From contig CM069433.1 in NCBI GenBank assembly GCA_035610365.1, positions 165,184,882 to 165,248,881 of the forward strand: a stretch of 64,000 nt of DNA, read 5' to 3'. Source of the stretch: Aquatica leii. Taxonomy: Eukaryota > Arthropoda > Insecta > Coleoptera > Lampyridae. Numbering within the stretch: position 1 is the first letter of the stretch; every line of letters starts with the position of its first letter. The position numbers and the translations under genes are program-made. Below the pieces are notes generated by a model. It had not been told where the DNA came from and did no database searches. It saw only the letters and a program-made list of their open reading frames with translations. Shown piece by piece: positions 47,480 to 57,600 of the stretch.

Positions 47480-47832
47480 GGAAAAATACATTTGGCAGCA
47501 CTGTAAACTAGAATACGACTGTAATACATGCCGTTGCTATTTTTTGTATTTCAATCTCCAAAAACATTTTACTTGTCATTGGTAGCACGTTTTAAATTCT
47601 ACGCACGACGCAAGTTATGATTTGCTCTTCATTTTTTATTGTCAGTTTAATACCTAGGACACTAACCGCTACAAAACTGTTCGCATTGAAATCTGTTTCT
47701 ACACATTTTTAATACCGCTGCGTTAATTATTTCTGAAACAGCGTCTTGAGGAAGCGTTGCATACACTCTCTCTCTCTTTAATGACCCTCTAAACAAAAAA
47801 GTCTAGAGGATTGATATCGGGAGACGTCGCAG
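47480..47832 (-). pseudogene. Mariner-like element (DUF4817 type), 3' part
   Basis: The minus-strand continuation of the transposase cut by the hAT at 47833-51168. After the insertion the frame reads SPDINPLD (third catalytic aspartate region) and, after a frameshift, EYATLPQDAVSEIINAAVLK and CRNRFQCE, which is the C-terminus of this transposase type. A clean terminal inverted repeat was not found, so the lower boundary is approximate. Confidence 0.75.
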
Positions 47833-50800
47833 CAGTGGCGGACTAAGCCCGTCAGAGGCCTGGGGCGGCAAAATTAGATGAGGCCCTTAGTTTGATAAGT
47901 TGATCTATTTTTCTTTAACACTGAAAAGGTAATATTCATTTAAAAATGTAAGTATTTATAATTTGCCTAAACTAGGCTCTAGCAAATAATTTTAATTAAC
48001 TTTTATATATCTAGCATATAGATATGGGTGAGTAAGTAAGGAATCGGAAATTATTTATTTTCTGTAAGAAGCTATTTAACAATGTTTTCTTGCGTTCATT
48101 TTACTGAATTCCTCAATAACTTGAGTAAAATCTATTTCCTTTGAAATTTTTCTTTCAATTGAAAGTATCGACAGATTGACAGGTCTGTCTTGATTCATTG
48201 CCGATCGAAGGTAATTTTTTATCAATTTAAGCTTGGAAAAACTTCTCTCGCATGATGCAACTGACACGCACATAGTCAAGAAATATTGAAGTATAAGTGA
48301 TATACAGAGTAATGATTCACTGTAGTCCCATTTTATTATAAACTGAAGAATTTCAAGGGCTGTACATCTGGCAGCAACGTTCATACTCGTATCAGTGGCA
48401 AGTAGATGCCTGCGATACCTTTTTATTTCTCGCAGAACCTGCTCCTTATCAAACTCATCATAAATTTGTACCAGATTGTTTAGTGCTATAATAATAGCGT
48501 CATCGGAAGCTTTTAACATAAACTTCGTTTGAACAATTTGGAAAATTTTGTTGATATCTTCCATGGCCACGTATCGTTGCGACAATTCTTGTACAAATCG
48601 ATCTATGCATTCAAACATTGATCGACGTATTTCTTCTTGAATTGATAATCCAGCATCATGATTTAGTTCACCCGGCATTGTTTTTTTTGCTCTTCTTCTT
48701 CCTCTCCACTCGATGTTAATGTCCATGTCATTGCATTTTTTAGTACCAAAAGTAACAGCATTTTCTATAATGCTGGATCGTTCGGTCACTAAATAATCGT
48801 TCAGGGCTTTTAATTTAGCGAGTCCTTTATCCAAAATCATTTTTGGAGACTGTAGATATTGTTGAACTAAATTGACTCCAGCCCATCTTTTTTCAGCTGC
48901 TGTTGAATATCTTTTGACATGTCCTCTGCAGTTTTTCCAGACATTAAAAAAACCTAAGAAAGATTCTCGAATTTCAACATTCTCATCTTCTATATGAACG
49001 TATCTAATGATTTGACTCATTTGATTCATTTTGCTTTCATCGGGAGTGCTGTCAAAAATGATTCCATAATATTTAGCTTTTTTTACATCTCGAATAATTT
49101 TTTGCTTCGCATGTTCACCCAAACAAGAAATAAATTCATTTTGTATCCTTTTCGACAAGTAAGACGGTACTCTTTTTACCCCAGCAGCGGATTCTTCAAG
49201 TTTTAAGCAATGGTCTTTCATCACTGGATCATATTTCGCTATCAGTTGCACCAGTTCTAAGAAATTTCCCCTGTTTTCTGAAGAAATGTCTTCACGGTGA
49301 CCGCGGAAAGCAAGGTTTTGATTGGCTAAAAATAGTGTTATATCAAAAAGGCGATGTAAAATGTTTCTCCATTTTTTGTTTAATCGTTAATAACCTTCAC
49401 ACTATCTTTATCAATGGTTCTATTCAGTTTCAGGCCCACAGTCAATGTTTTCCATTTTTCTAAATTTGATAGATGTTCAGGCGATGATTCATGCTGTGAT
49501 ATCCTTAGATTCAATTTCCATCATTGACAGAAGCCAGATATAAATTTATTATTGTTATCTTCAATAACAATACAGTTTCTTGGTTGATGGTGAGTATAAC
49601 ATCCACGTTCTTAAATATTTGGTCTCGTTTAAATGTAAGTAAAACCACGCCGAAGTTAAAGAACGACGTGTGTTCACCTGGTCTTTCTATAGCTATAAAA
49701 GGTTCCTCCTTGTTTTGATAAACTTCACTACCCTTTTCGATAATCAAAATTCTAATATGCTCTGGAACAGGTATTGGCCAATCTGCAGCGTCATTCTGTG
49801 AAAAGAACTTTATGTTAGAAGCATTAGAGACATGTTCTTTCTCAGCAATTTTCTCATCATTAAAATCGCATGCAGCAGACTTTTCACCTAATTTTTTTGC
49901 CCCATTCTCAATTATTTGTTCACTGGAGCCAGATTCAACAGTTCGATTATTTCCTTCGTCATCTTTCTTTTTCGTACGTTCGGAAAGGTATTTGGATAAA
50001 TATCCAGCAAGTAATTGAGCCTCTTCAGCGTTTGCTTTTTTTAGCTTTCTCTTCTGACAGCCAGATGGGCGACTTCTGGTGGCAGTCAACATTTACAAAT
50101 AACTCCAGTAACGTTATTACAATCGACAGTCTAAACAAAGATTTTTCTTAGCTATCTTTATAAGCTTATTATTATGTAATAAAATAATTGACAGAAGTTA
50201 AAAGTGCGCATCCGTAACATTTTAATTATTGTACATGTATGATGTACATACGTTCATATTTGTAGATAATGTAATAATTGTAATATGAATTTTAGCTATT
50301 GCTACTCACATTTCGTCTTTTTAATACTCGCTATTATTTCAACAGACAAGTTTTTAGACAAGCAACAAACGGAGTAACGGCAATTTCAAATTGTATATTT
50401 TCTATTATATCATGATTTTTAAGGAATTTTTAATTATTTTATTTGCATAGATCTTTTTCCATATTTATTTCGTTCGGTTGTATTTATATGTTTTTGTATA
50501 AAAGATCAGTGGAACAAAATAATACTTATAAAATGCAAACATTTCATTTAAACGCAGTTGAATGTTATTGTAACAGCCGCCCGCTTTTAACTGATAAGCA
50601 TACATTTGCAATTATTATTTTTTTATTTGTAATATGAAACAGGAAACAGCTTTTGCATTTCATAAATCTCATCTCATTATCAATTATGTACTACATAATT
50701 TTAAATATGTCATGTCAGCTAAAGTACAAGGAAAAATGGATGTACACGTAGAGACACTTAAGAATCAGACTTTTTGTGAAATGCAAAAACTCTAAGAAGG

Positions 50801-51168
50801 AGCTTACTAGAATACTACTGCATAATTAGAATCTAATTTCAATAAAGATACTACTTACTTTTCCTTAGATACACGGACACGCACACGATACGGGATAATC
50901 CGATCAAAAAATTAACACGACTCAACTCAAATTCCCCTACTCCTAGTTTGGACCATTCAAAAATATTAGTATTGCGCAAAAAATACAGATGACTATAGTG
51001 GTGATTTTGATACCTACAGTTGGTAAAAACGGTAAGGTACCGTTACTTACCTTCTTAAATCTAAAAGACTGAGCGAAGGCTGATCTAACTTTACGAGATT
51101 TGGAGGCCCCCCAGGACCAGAGGCCCGGGGCGGGCCGCCTCTTCCGCCCCCCTCTTAATCCGCCACTG
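47833..51168 (-). mobile_element. hAT transposon, near full length, nested in a mariner
   Basis: A 3336-bp element. The ends carry inverted repeats (CAGTGGCGGACTAAGCCC and, reverse-complemented, CAGTGGCGGATTAAGAGGGG) and an 8-bp target duplication matching at 7 of 8 (CGTCGCAG 47825-47832; CATCGCAG 51169-51176). It encodes one transposase on the minus strand, described separately. Terminal GC-rich stretches with GGCCTGGGGCGG and its partner lie just inside the ends. It inserted into the catalytic region of a mariner-like transposase. Confidence 0.9.
48076..50092 (-). pseudogene. hAT transposase (ZMYM1-like), frameshifted and internally deleted
   Basis: N-terminal part (50092-49511): Lys-rich start (SGCQKRKLKKANAE), Glu-rich linker, then DWPIPVPEHIRILIIEKG, a block typical of ZMYM/KRAB-less hAT proteins. 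The frame then shifts (near 49510 and again near 49375) and resumes as LFDITLFLANQNLAFRGHRE, continuing into a long open frame to 48076. There follow LVQLIAKYDPVM, the first catalytic aspartate in GIIFDSTPDESKMNQMSQII, and ESFLGF. The sequence then skips to VWKNCRGHVKRYSTAAEKRW, so the central insertion domain and the second catalytic residue are deleted. The C-terminus holds the hATC dimerisation region: CVSVASCERSFSKLKLIKNY, LRSAMNQDRPVNLSILSIE and FTQVIEEFSKMNARK. Missing catalytic residues and frameshifts mean no activity. Confidence 0.85.
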
Positions 51169-51440
51169 CATCGCAGGCCATAGGATGGGACCACCGAAAC
51201 CAATGAATCTATTCGGGAAGTGTTTATCCAACCACTCTCTTACATTACTAGTAAAGTGAGCAAAAACTCCATCGTGCATCTAAATCATGTTACGGCGTAT
51301 GGTCAACGATATCTCGTCAATAACTTGTTTCAATACATTAAAGTACCCATTAGCATTAAAACGATTTAGTGGATACATTGGCTCAACGAACCTGTGATTT
51401 ATTTGACAGATGGATGCTTATGATTGAAATCTGTTGAAAT
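51169..51440 (-). pseudogene. Mariner-like element (DUF4817 type), 5' part
   Basis: The minus-strand transposase upstream of the hAT insertion: YPLNRFNANGYFNVLKQVID (51310-51370), MHDGVFAHFTSNVREWLDKH (51220-51280, the HDGxxxHF catalytic block with D present) and FPNRFIGFGGPILWPAM (to 51169). Sequence before 51440 does not match the N-terminal DNA-binding domains, so the element is 5' truncated or rearranged. Confidence 0.8.
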
Positions 51441-51678
51441 CGCATTAAAATTGAAAATTTGTTTTACAAAATTGCCGAATGTGCTTTTCGTTAACTTTAA
51501 AGTCAAAAAAAAAAATCGTTAACGAAGAAAAACTCTACAAGAAATATCGAAACTAACACTTATTTATGAACCAAAAGTCCGATCTTCCAGAATCTCGTGA
51601 AGACGTGTAATACAACATTAAGATTTTCGATTCAGAATTGATCAAAGACATTTAAAATAAACGAAAATTAAATATATA

Positions 51679-53362
51679 TAGGGTTTTTCACGTCACTCGT
51701 TCGTTAAAAGTTTTTGTACTTACAATAATAATTGAATTTTGATTTTTTCTAATATTAGGTAAATGGCTATTAACTTTATAATTAAAATATATTCAGGAAC
51801 TTCCGGTTATACATCAGTGTCATACTTTTTGTTAACTTTTTTAATTTTACGTGTAATTGTAAAGCTATTTTGTCCATACCTCATTATCCCAAAAGTTAAC
51901 GGTTTTTGAGATATTTAGATGTTTTGACAATTTTCACATTTGTAACATCAACTTTAAAAATTCATATCTTGTCAAATTATGAAGTTTAAGCTGTGATGTT
52001 TGTATTACTATTAATTAAAATTATCATCTTTTAAACAACTTTTTGTAAAGGTCTAACACGCATATAGAGTGTTAAAAACATAATGCCAAAGTTAACAACT
52101 TTTACATGCGTAAAACTCAATTTTTTTTAATGGAACGGCCTATACATATTAGGATGGTTAAAAACACAATAAAATTTTGCATCGATTGATATAATGGTTT
52201 CCTATACCTATCTTTACCCCTTAATGAGTTGTAAGGATTTGTTTGATATTAGTACAAATTTCAATTAAAACGCCCTCTAATAGCAAAATCCTAAATCGCG
52301 GTTTTTACAATTTATTTAGAGTTAGTTCCTTAAAGAATGTTCTTTTTAACAATACTAAGTTTATTAAAATCAGTTGAGCTGTTTCGAAGTTTAGACACTT
52401 CTTTGGAAAAACCTTTGAACACTTCTCGGCACTTTATTTTCGGGAGAAGGAACAAAATCTTTAACGAAAAATGTACTTATACAATTTAGACAATTTTTAT
52501 TTTTTAATTTTATATGTTAGTGTTAGGTATGGGTATTGATATCGTTTTTTACACTTATGTATTGTAATTGTTATTTATCCAACGATTATTTTAATTTTAT
52601 GACATTTTTTATCTTTAACTCTAAGATTCATTATAACCGGATATATATTTATATGTTTTGTTACCTTGTTACCTTAATAAGGCAAAATTCCGAGAAGAAT
52701 CACTGTTTTAATTAAAGGCAGCGGTTGCGCCCGCCTGGTGGTCATTTTACAAACTTAAAAATTATTTCAAGATTTTTTTGGCTACTTTAAATATACAATT
52801 TTTTACAGCAACTTTACACAATAAGTGATTTTAATTAAAATATATACTAATTATATCTCATTAACGGTTAAAGATGGGCATAGGGAACCATCATTCTAAA
52901 CCGTTCTGCATAATTGTTAGAATTAGATTGTATCAAACAATAATGTGCATTATTAGATTAGTGACAAATGTCATATGTATTACTCAGCCTACTACCTGGA
53001 ATACTGCATTTTAATTGAAATATAGCAGTTTAAACTTTATAATTTGACAAGATATGAACTTTTAAAGTTGATGTTACAAATGTGAAAATTCTCAAAAACA
53101 TCTAAATATCTCAAAAACCATTGATTTTTGGGATAATGAACTATGAACAAAATAGCTTTAAAATTACATGTATAATTAAAAAAAAAACATGTCATTTGAA
53201 ATATAAAAGTTGATGTAATTTCCGGTATAGCCGAAAGTGATACGTTCTTGAATATACTTTAATTATAAAGCCAAATTTACCTAATATTAGACAAAATCAA
53301 AATTCAATTTTGATTGGAAGTAAAAGAACTTTTAACGAACGGGTTACGTGAAAAACCCTGTA
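51679..53362. mobile_element. Foldback/long-TIR element with TA-type ends
   Basis: Arms of about 350 bp in inverted orientation: 51679-52030 and 53010-53362. The ends read TAGGGTTTTTCACG on the left and, reverse-complemented, TACAGGGTTTTTCACGTAAC on the right. Inner matches include TTTTAATT.TAC.TGTAATT, CATTATCCCAAAA.TTAA.GGTTTTTGAGATATTTAGATG and GTAACATCAACTTTAAAA. The centre (52040-53000) shows no transposase. It carries a fragment related to the arm of the element at 23150-25672. Ends resembling TACAGGG and the TA flanks suggest Tc1/mariner-related MITE ancestry. Confidence 0.8.
52725..52830 (+). repeat. Fragment related to the 25.5-25.67 kb inverted-repeat arm
   Basis: GCGCCCGCCTGGTGGTCATTTTACAAACTT... 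aligns with 25562-25660 (GCGCC.TCCTGG..GCCATTTTGGAAACCT), then TTTTGGC.ACTTTA and ATTTTTTACAGCAA / ATTTTGTACCGCAA. Only one arm is present. Confidence 0.55.
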
Positions 53363-54280
53363 TAAAGTCAAAATTAGCAAATTGTCGGTTTGAGCCGTCA
53401 TCGATCGGACAGCAATGCGCGTCCACATCATCTATCGTCGGCAACCCGCAGCATTCGTCGTAGTGTATTGTCATTTTGTGATGTTAAGGTTTTTTGTGGT
53501 ATTTTTAGTCGTGTATGAGAGAGACATTGATATAATTGTACGCACTTTTTTAATTTGTAGACGATTTAAATTATCATATTCCTTTTTTCGCCAGTTAAAG
53601 AATATTGAAACGTTTTTTCCCTAGTTTTTGTGGGTTATGTTTTACATAGTTTAACGCTAACTTTCTAATTGACCATAAAACATGACGATATTTCCACTAA
53701 ATAGTTATAAATATTTGAACTATATGAACATTTAGAGGAATTAATTAAAGACCAACGTTTCTTGCAGCACGCTTTGATAAATTGTAAGTTATCAATTACT
53801 GTGATCACAACGTTTAATATTTCATAGCGTATAACAAAATAGGTCAAAGAGTTAGACCGTATATGATAATGATGATAGAGAAAAAGATTAATTATCCATT
53901 TTTTATCATATATGTACATTTCTTTGTGTTTTTCATTTGAAATAAATTATTAATCGAGTTGCTATTAAATGTTTTATACATATGATATACATGATAAAAC
54001 CTAAAAAAAATTTTGCAAACGTGGATTAAAAAGAAAGAGATTATGTTGTGTGAGTACTAATTACCAAGAAACTATTAGCTTACGGATTTCTTTAATAATT
54101 ATGCTTGCATATATAAAGACTGGCAAAAGAATCCAAAAACAGTAAGTCAAACCAAGATGCAAAAAAAGTATGATGCCAGTGAAATAAAACGTAGTTAAGA
54201 ATGCGGGAATAGTGTGGGCAACAAAAACCTTTCTTCAAATATTTGCAAACAAAACGACTTTATTACCAAAAAAGTTTTTA
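53363..54280. other. Non-coding with a GC-richer start
   Basis: 53390-53460 is GC-richer (GCGCGTCCACATCATCTATC), and a 69-residue open frame starts at 53415; neither has recognisable homology. The rest is AT-rich. Confidence 0.4.
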
Positions 54281-54282
54281 TA

Positions 54283-54440
54283 CAGGGTGTCCCACTTAAG
54301 CGTACCTCCTCGATAACTCTCTTATTAATAAAAATATCAAAAAATTATCTTAAAATAAGTTTTATCAAATCAAATTCTGCATCTTCTAAAATTATTTTCA
54401 GTTATACAGGGTGTATCATGTCTGCTGGGCCCGGCCCAAT
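54283..54440 (+). repeat. Two mariner-type terminus motifs in direct orientation
   Basis: TATACAGGGTGTCCCACTTA at about 54282-54301 and TATACAGGGTGTATCATGTC at about 54403-54422 both look like left ends of Tc1/mariner-type elements, and each is preceded by TA. No matching right ends were found downstream. An adjacent minus-strand open frame (55066-54791) has no family I can name. Confidence 0.5.
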
Positions 54441-55859
54441 TTCATTTTTTCAAAAGAAATAATACCATTTTTATTGCATTTTTAGATTTCTCAGTAAAAA
54501 TTAAAGTCAGTTTAATCAGCCTTCTTTATGCTTAAGACCGTTGGTTTTCGGGATAATCCAAAAAAAACTGCTTTTGGAGCGTCTAACGCCATTTTAAATA
54601 TCTCGTGAATATCGCACTTAGAGCAATGCGGTTTGGACCATTTGATTTGAGAAGAAACGAACATCGTAACTCTTTACACAAAACCTTCAATTAAAAAATC
54701 ATTGAAATTTTTTTTTAAATGGAACTATGTATTTTTTCTTGCTTATGAAACGCAAAATTTAATGTCTTTTCTCCTGATATAAAGTTGTTGCTACTTCTTT
54801 CCAACGATTTTTGAGATATTTAAAGATTTTGTAAATTTCTGTGAATGCGGTATAATCTTGTATGCCTTGGATAACGATTTGATTGTTTCAAAGTCGCGAA
54901 GATAAATAAACGGAGTCCACATAACTCCAAGCCGCCTGAAAAAAATTTGAAGGCCCGACCAAAAGGCTTCCACGTCATTAGTGTACACACAAACAACCGG
55001 GTGAAAATTACTAAGCATAAAAGTGTTCGAATTCAAATAATCACATTCATGGTTTTGCCAACTCATTAGACGAATAAAACATGTTTTCTAAAATTGATTT
55101 CATTCAAGCTTATCATCACATTTGTATCTCAGAAAAAGACTCATTTGGGTTATTTGGTTAAAAGCATTAGTATCTACAAAATAAACAAAAATGATAAACT
55201 ATTTAGACAAAAAGACTTATATTTCAAGAGCGAAAGAAGAACCATTAAAACGCAAACCTTTCAGTGGCGTACGCAGCTTGACGACATGAGGTAATCAAAG
55301 TAAAATCAAAGCAAAAAAGGCGGAGTTGTTTGAAAGTTATTTTAAAAAAAAAAAAGACTTTTTTTAAAATTGAAAACGCTTTAGAAATAATTTTAAGGTG
55401 TTTTATTTATTAGTATTTTAATAATATTTACTACATATGCAATGTAACAAATACGTATTAACGTGTTTTAATTAGAAAACAAAATCATTTTTCAAAATGC
55501 TTCAACACTTTTACTACTTTTCATCTTCTAGATAATTTTTTTTAGATATTGATTTTGCTATCATCGTTTACGGTCTTGCGCTATTTGAATCCATTTTAAT
55601 CTAACCGTTTTCTTGAAATCATCGTACTCGAGCATATGTGATCTTCATTTTCCCCTTTTATATACATACGGTCCCCAAACTTGAGATTCTCAAGTCTAAC
55701 CACATGTTCGGCATAACTCCATTTTAATTGTGCTATTATGATGCTTATAATTATCTTTGTTATGGACTTTATTTACTTTGTCTTTTCTTGTAATGTACAA
55801 CCTGGTTTTTTCTTTTGCTTTTTAAGGTATTCTAATATTTTTTATGTTGTGTTTTGTCG
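54441..55859. other. Non-coding, decayed repeats
   Basis: AT-rich. FSKIDFIQAYHHICISEKD (55082-55140, plus) resembles a fragment of a gypsy-like reverse transcriptase block. A hAT-like end CAGTGGCGTACGCAG starts at 55262. Neither extends into a recognisable element. Confidence 0.35.
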
Positions 55860-57340
55860 TTGTCCAATTACAAAAACCCGTTTCAACAATACGGAGGAGA
55901 AATAAAATTGACGTAGTCAGTGGCACACTCCCACCTACCGGCTATCCCAATTTCAAAAATGTAAATTGCAACCCCCAATTTATGATACATCATTGAAAAG
56001 GCATTTAAAAATGCTATTCACAAATACCAAAACAAATGAAATTCCACTTGACAGTTTTCAAATAATTAGTACATAATGAAGTTTGCGCAGATGTTGTCAA
56101 CTCTTAAAATTACACTGTGTAATAAAAATTTTTTGGAACAGTTATTACATGTTGTATCTCCTAGAATATGGCAATTATTTTGGAGGTTATTGGTTGTGAT
56201 ACCCTCGTACAACACGATTATCTTAATAACGACAATCGGGAGAAGCAGATAAAAATTCTTTGTAATTTGATTATATCAAAGGTATTTGTTTAAGCTTTTC
56301 TCTCTTTGCTTACAAATATTTGTTATGTTTACGTAAGTGAAAATTGATTTACGGGCGGTTACTACGTTCAATGCAAGGCATCTGGATAAAAATGTCAGCG
56401 ATGGTTACATGCGAAAATTTGAAACCACTAGTTCTGTAGCAAATACCAAGGTAAAGTAGTAAAAAAAATCTGGATGAATTAAAATTTTGTCAAGTCGCCA
56501 TGTGTCCAACAACGTCGCTTTGCAAAATTGCAGAATTAACGAGAGTGTCACATTAATCGGTTCGGAAAACCTTAAAAACTTTTTTCTGTTACACTATGCA
56601 TATTCTTGAAGATGCTTCTGATAGACAAATTCAGTTTTGTAAAACTATGATCGAAGAACTTAAACAATATCCTAACAGCTTAAAAAGCATCTGTTATTAC
56701 TGGGATAATGAAAACCCACGTATTCTACGAGAGAATCACATCCAAAATCCTCAGAAGCTAAATAATTAGACTAACATTCTAGGAGATAAAATTGTTGGAC
56801 CTTTGTTTCTAAATAGAAACCTTATAGGTGATATTTTTGTAAACTTGCTTGTTCAAACTTTGTAAGATGAAATAAATGGCGAGCCGCGATTAGATGCAAA
56901 TCTGCTTCATCTTCAATTGGACGGTGCTCCATCGCATTACGTCATGCGAACCAGACAGTCACTAGATGAACATTATCTAGGAAAATGGATTGGTCGTAGA
57001 AGAGCAATCGAGTGTCCATCGCAGTCGCTTGATTTGACACCGCTAAATTTCTCCTTATGGGGCACATCAAATCAATAGTTTATAAGACAAATCCAGCAGA
57101 TCTACAGACCTATAGCAACAAATTATTAACGTTTGTCGTTCCATCACTCGTAAGACTTATGTTATGAGTTCTTATAGCTACTTTTCCAAATAAGATTTCA
57201 CAATCAGTATATTTTTAAAGCGTTAACATTTACATTTTTGTAGTTAGGGTGGCCGGGCATGAAAGAGTAGGTGGGGGTGTACCACTGACCATATCAATTT
57301 GGTTCCCTCTTCGTATCGTTAAAACAGGTTTTTGGTATTT
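55860..57340 (+). mobile_element. Mariner-like element (DUF4817 type) with degraded TIRs
   Basis: Inverted terminal segments: 55870-55955 (CCGTTTCAACAATACGGAGG..., AAATTGACGTAGTCAGTGGCA, ACTCCCACCTAC) match the reverse complement of 57240-57335 (CTGTTTTAACGATACGAAGA..., AAATTGATATGGTCAGTGGTA, ACCCCCACCTAC). Transposase traces on the plus strand: ECHINRFGKP-like remnant of the HTH near 56540, YYWDNENPRILRENHIQNPQ (56698-56755), NILGDKIVGPLFLNRNLIGD (56772-56832), LLHLQLDGAPSHYVMRTRQS (56900-56960, catalytic aspartate present), LGKWIGRRRAIECPSQSLDL (56970-57040) and TPLNFSLWG (aspartate replaced by asparagine). Frameshifts abound; inactive. Confidence 0.83.
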
Positions 57341-57429
57341 TTGATATTTGTTTGTTGTAAATATATTCCCCATCAAAAGTTTTCAAATTGACACACTGTA
57401 TATTTGTTTAACCTGTCAATTTTGAGTTT

Positions 57430-57600
57430 CTTCTACTCTTATGTCTATTTTTGGTCCCGGAAACGTTATTTTGGTTTTATTTAAGTTCATTTTCAATGCT
57501 ATTTCTTTCGATCTTCTATCTGCTATTAGAAAAGCTTTGTGAGCGTATCTTAAGTTGGTTAATTGTTTATCTTTGATATCGTTGTACACTTAAAACTTAA
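57430..57600 (-). pseudogene. LINE reverse-transcriptase fragment
   Basis: Minus-strand translation gives QLTNLRYAHKAFLIADRRSK, then EIALKMNLNKTKITFPG and DIRVEETQ. This parallels the LRYADDIVLIA...KMNLNKTKIM...I.V block found just after the catalytic centre of RTE/craniofacial-like LINEs. The catalytic YADD reads YAHK. About 55 codons remain, and it abuts the right end of the mariner-like element. Confidence 0.65.
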
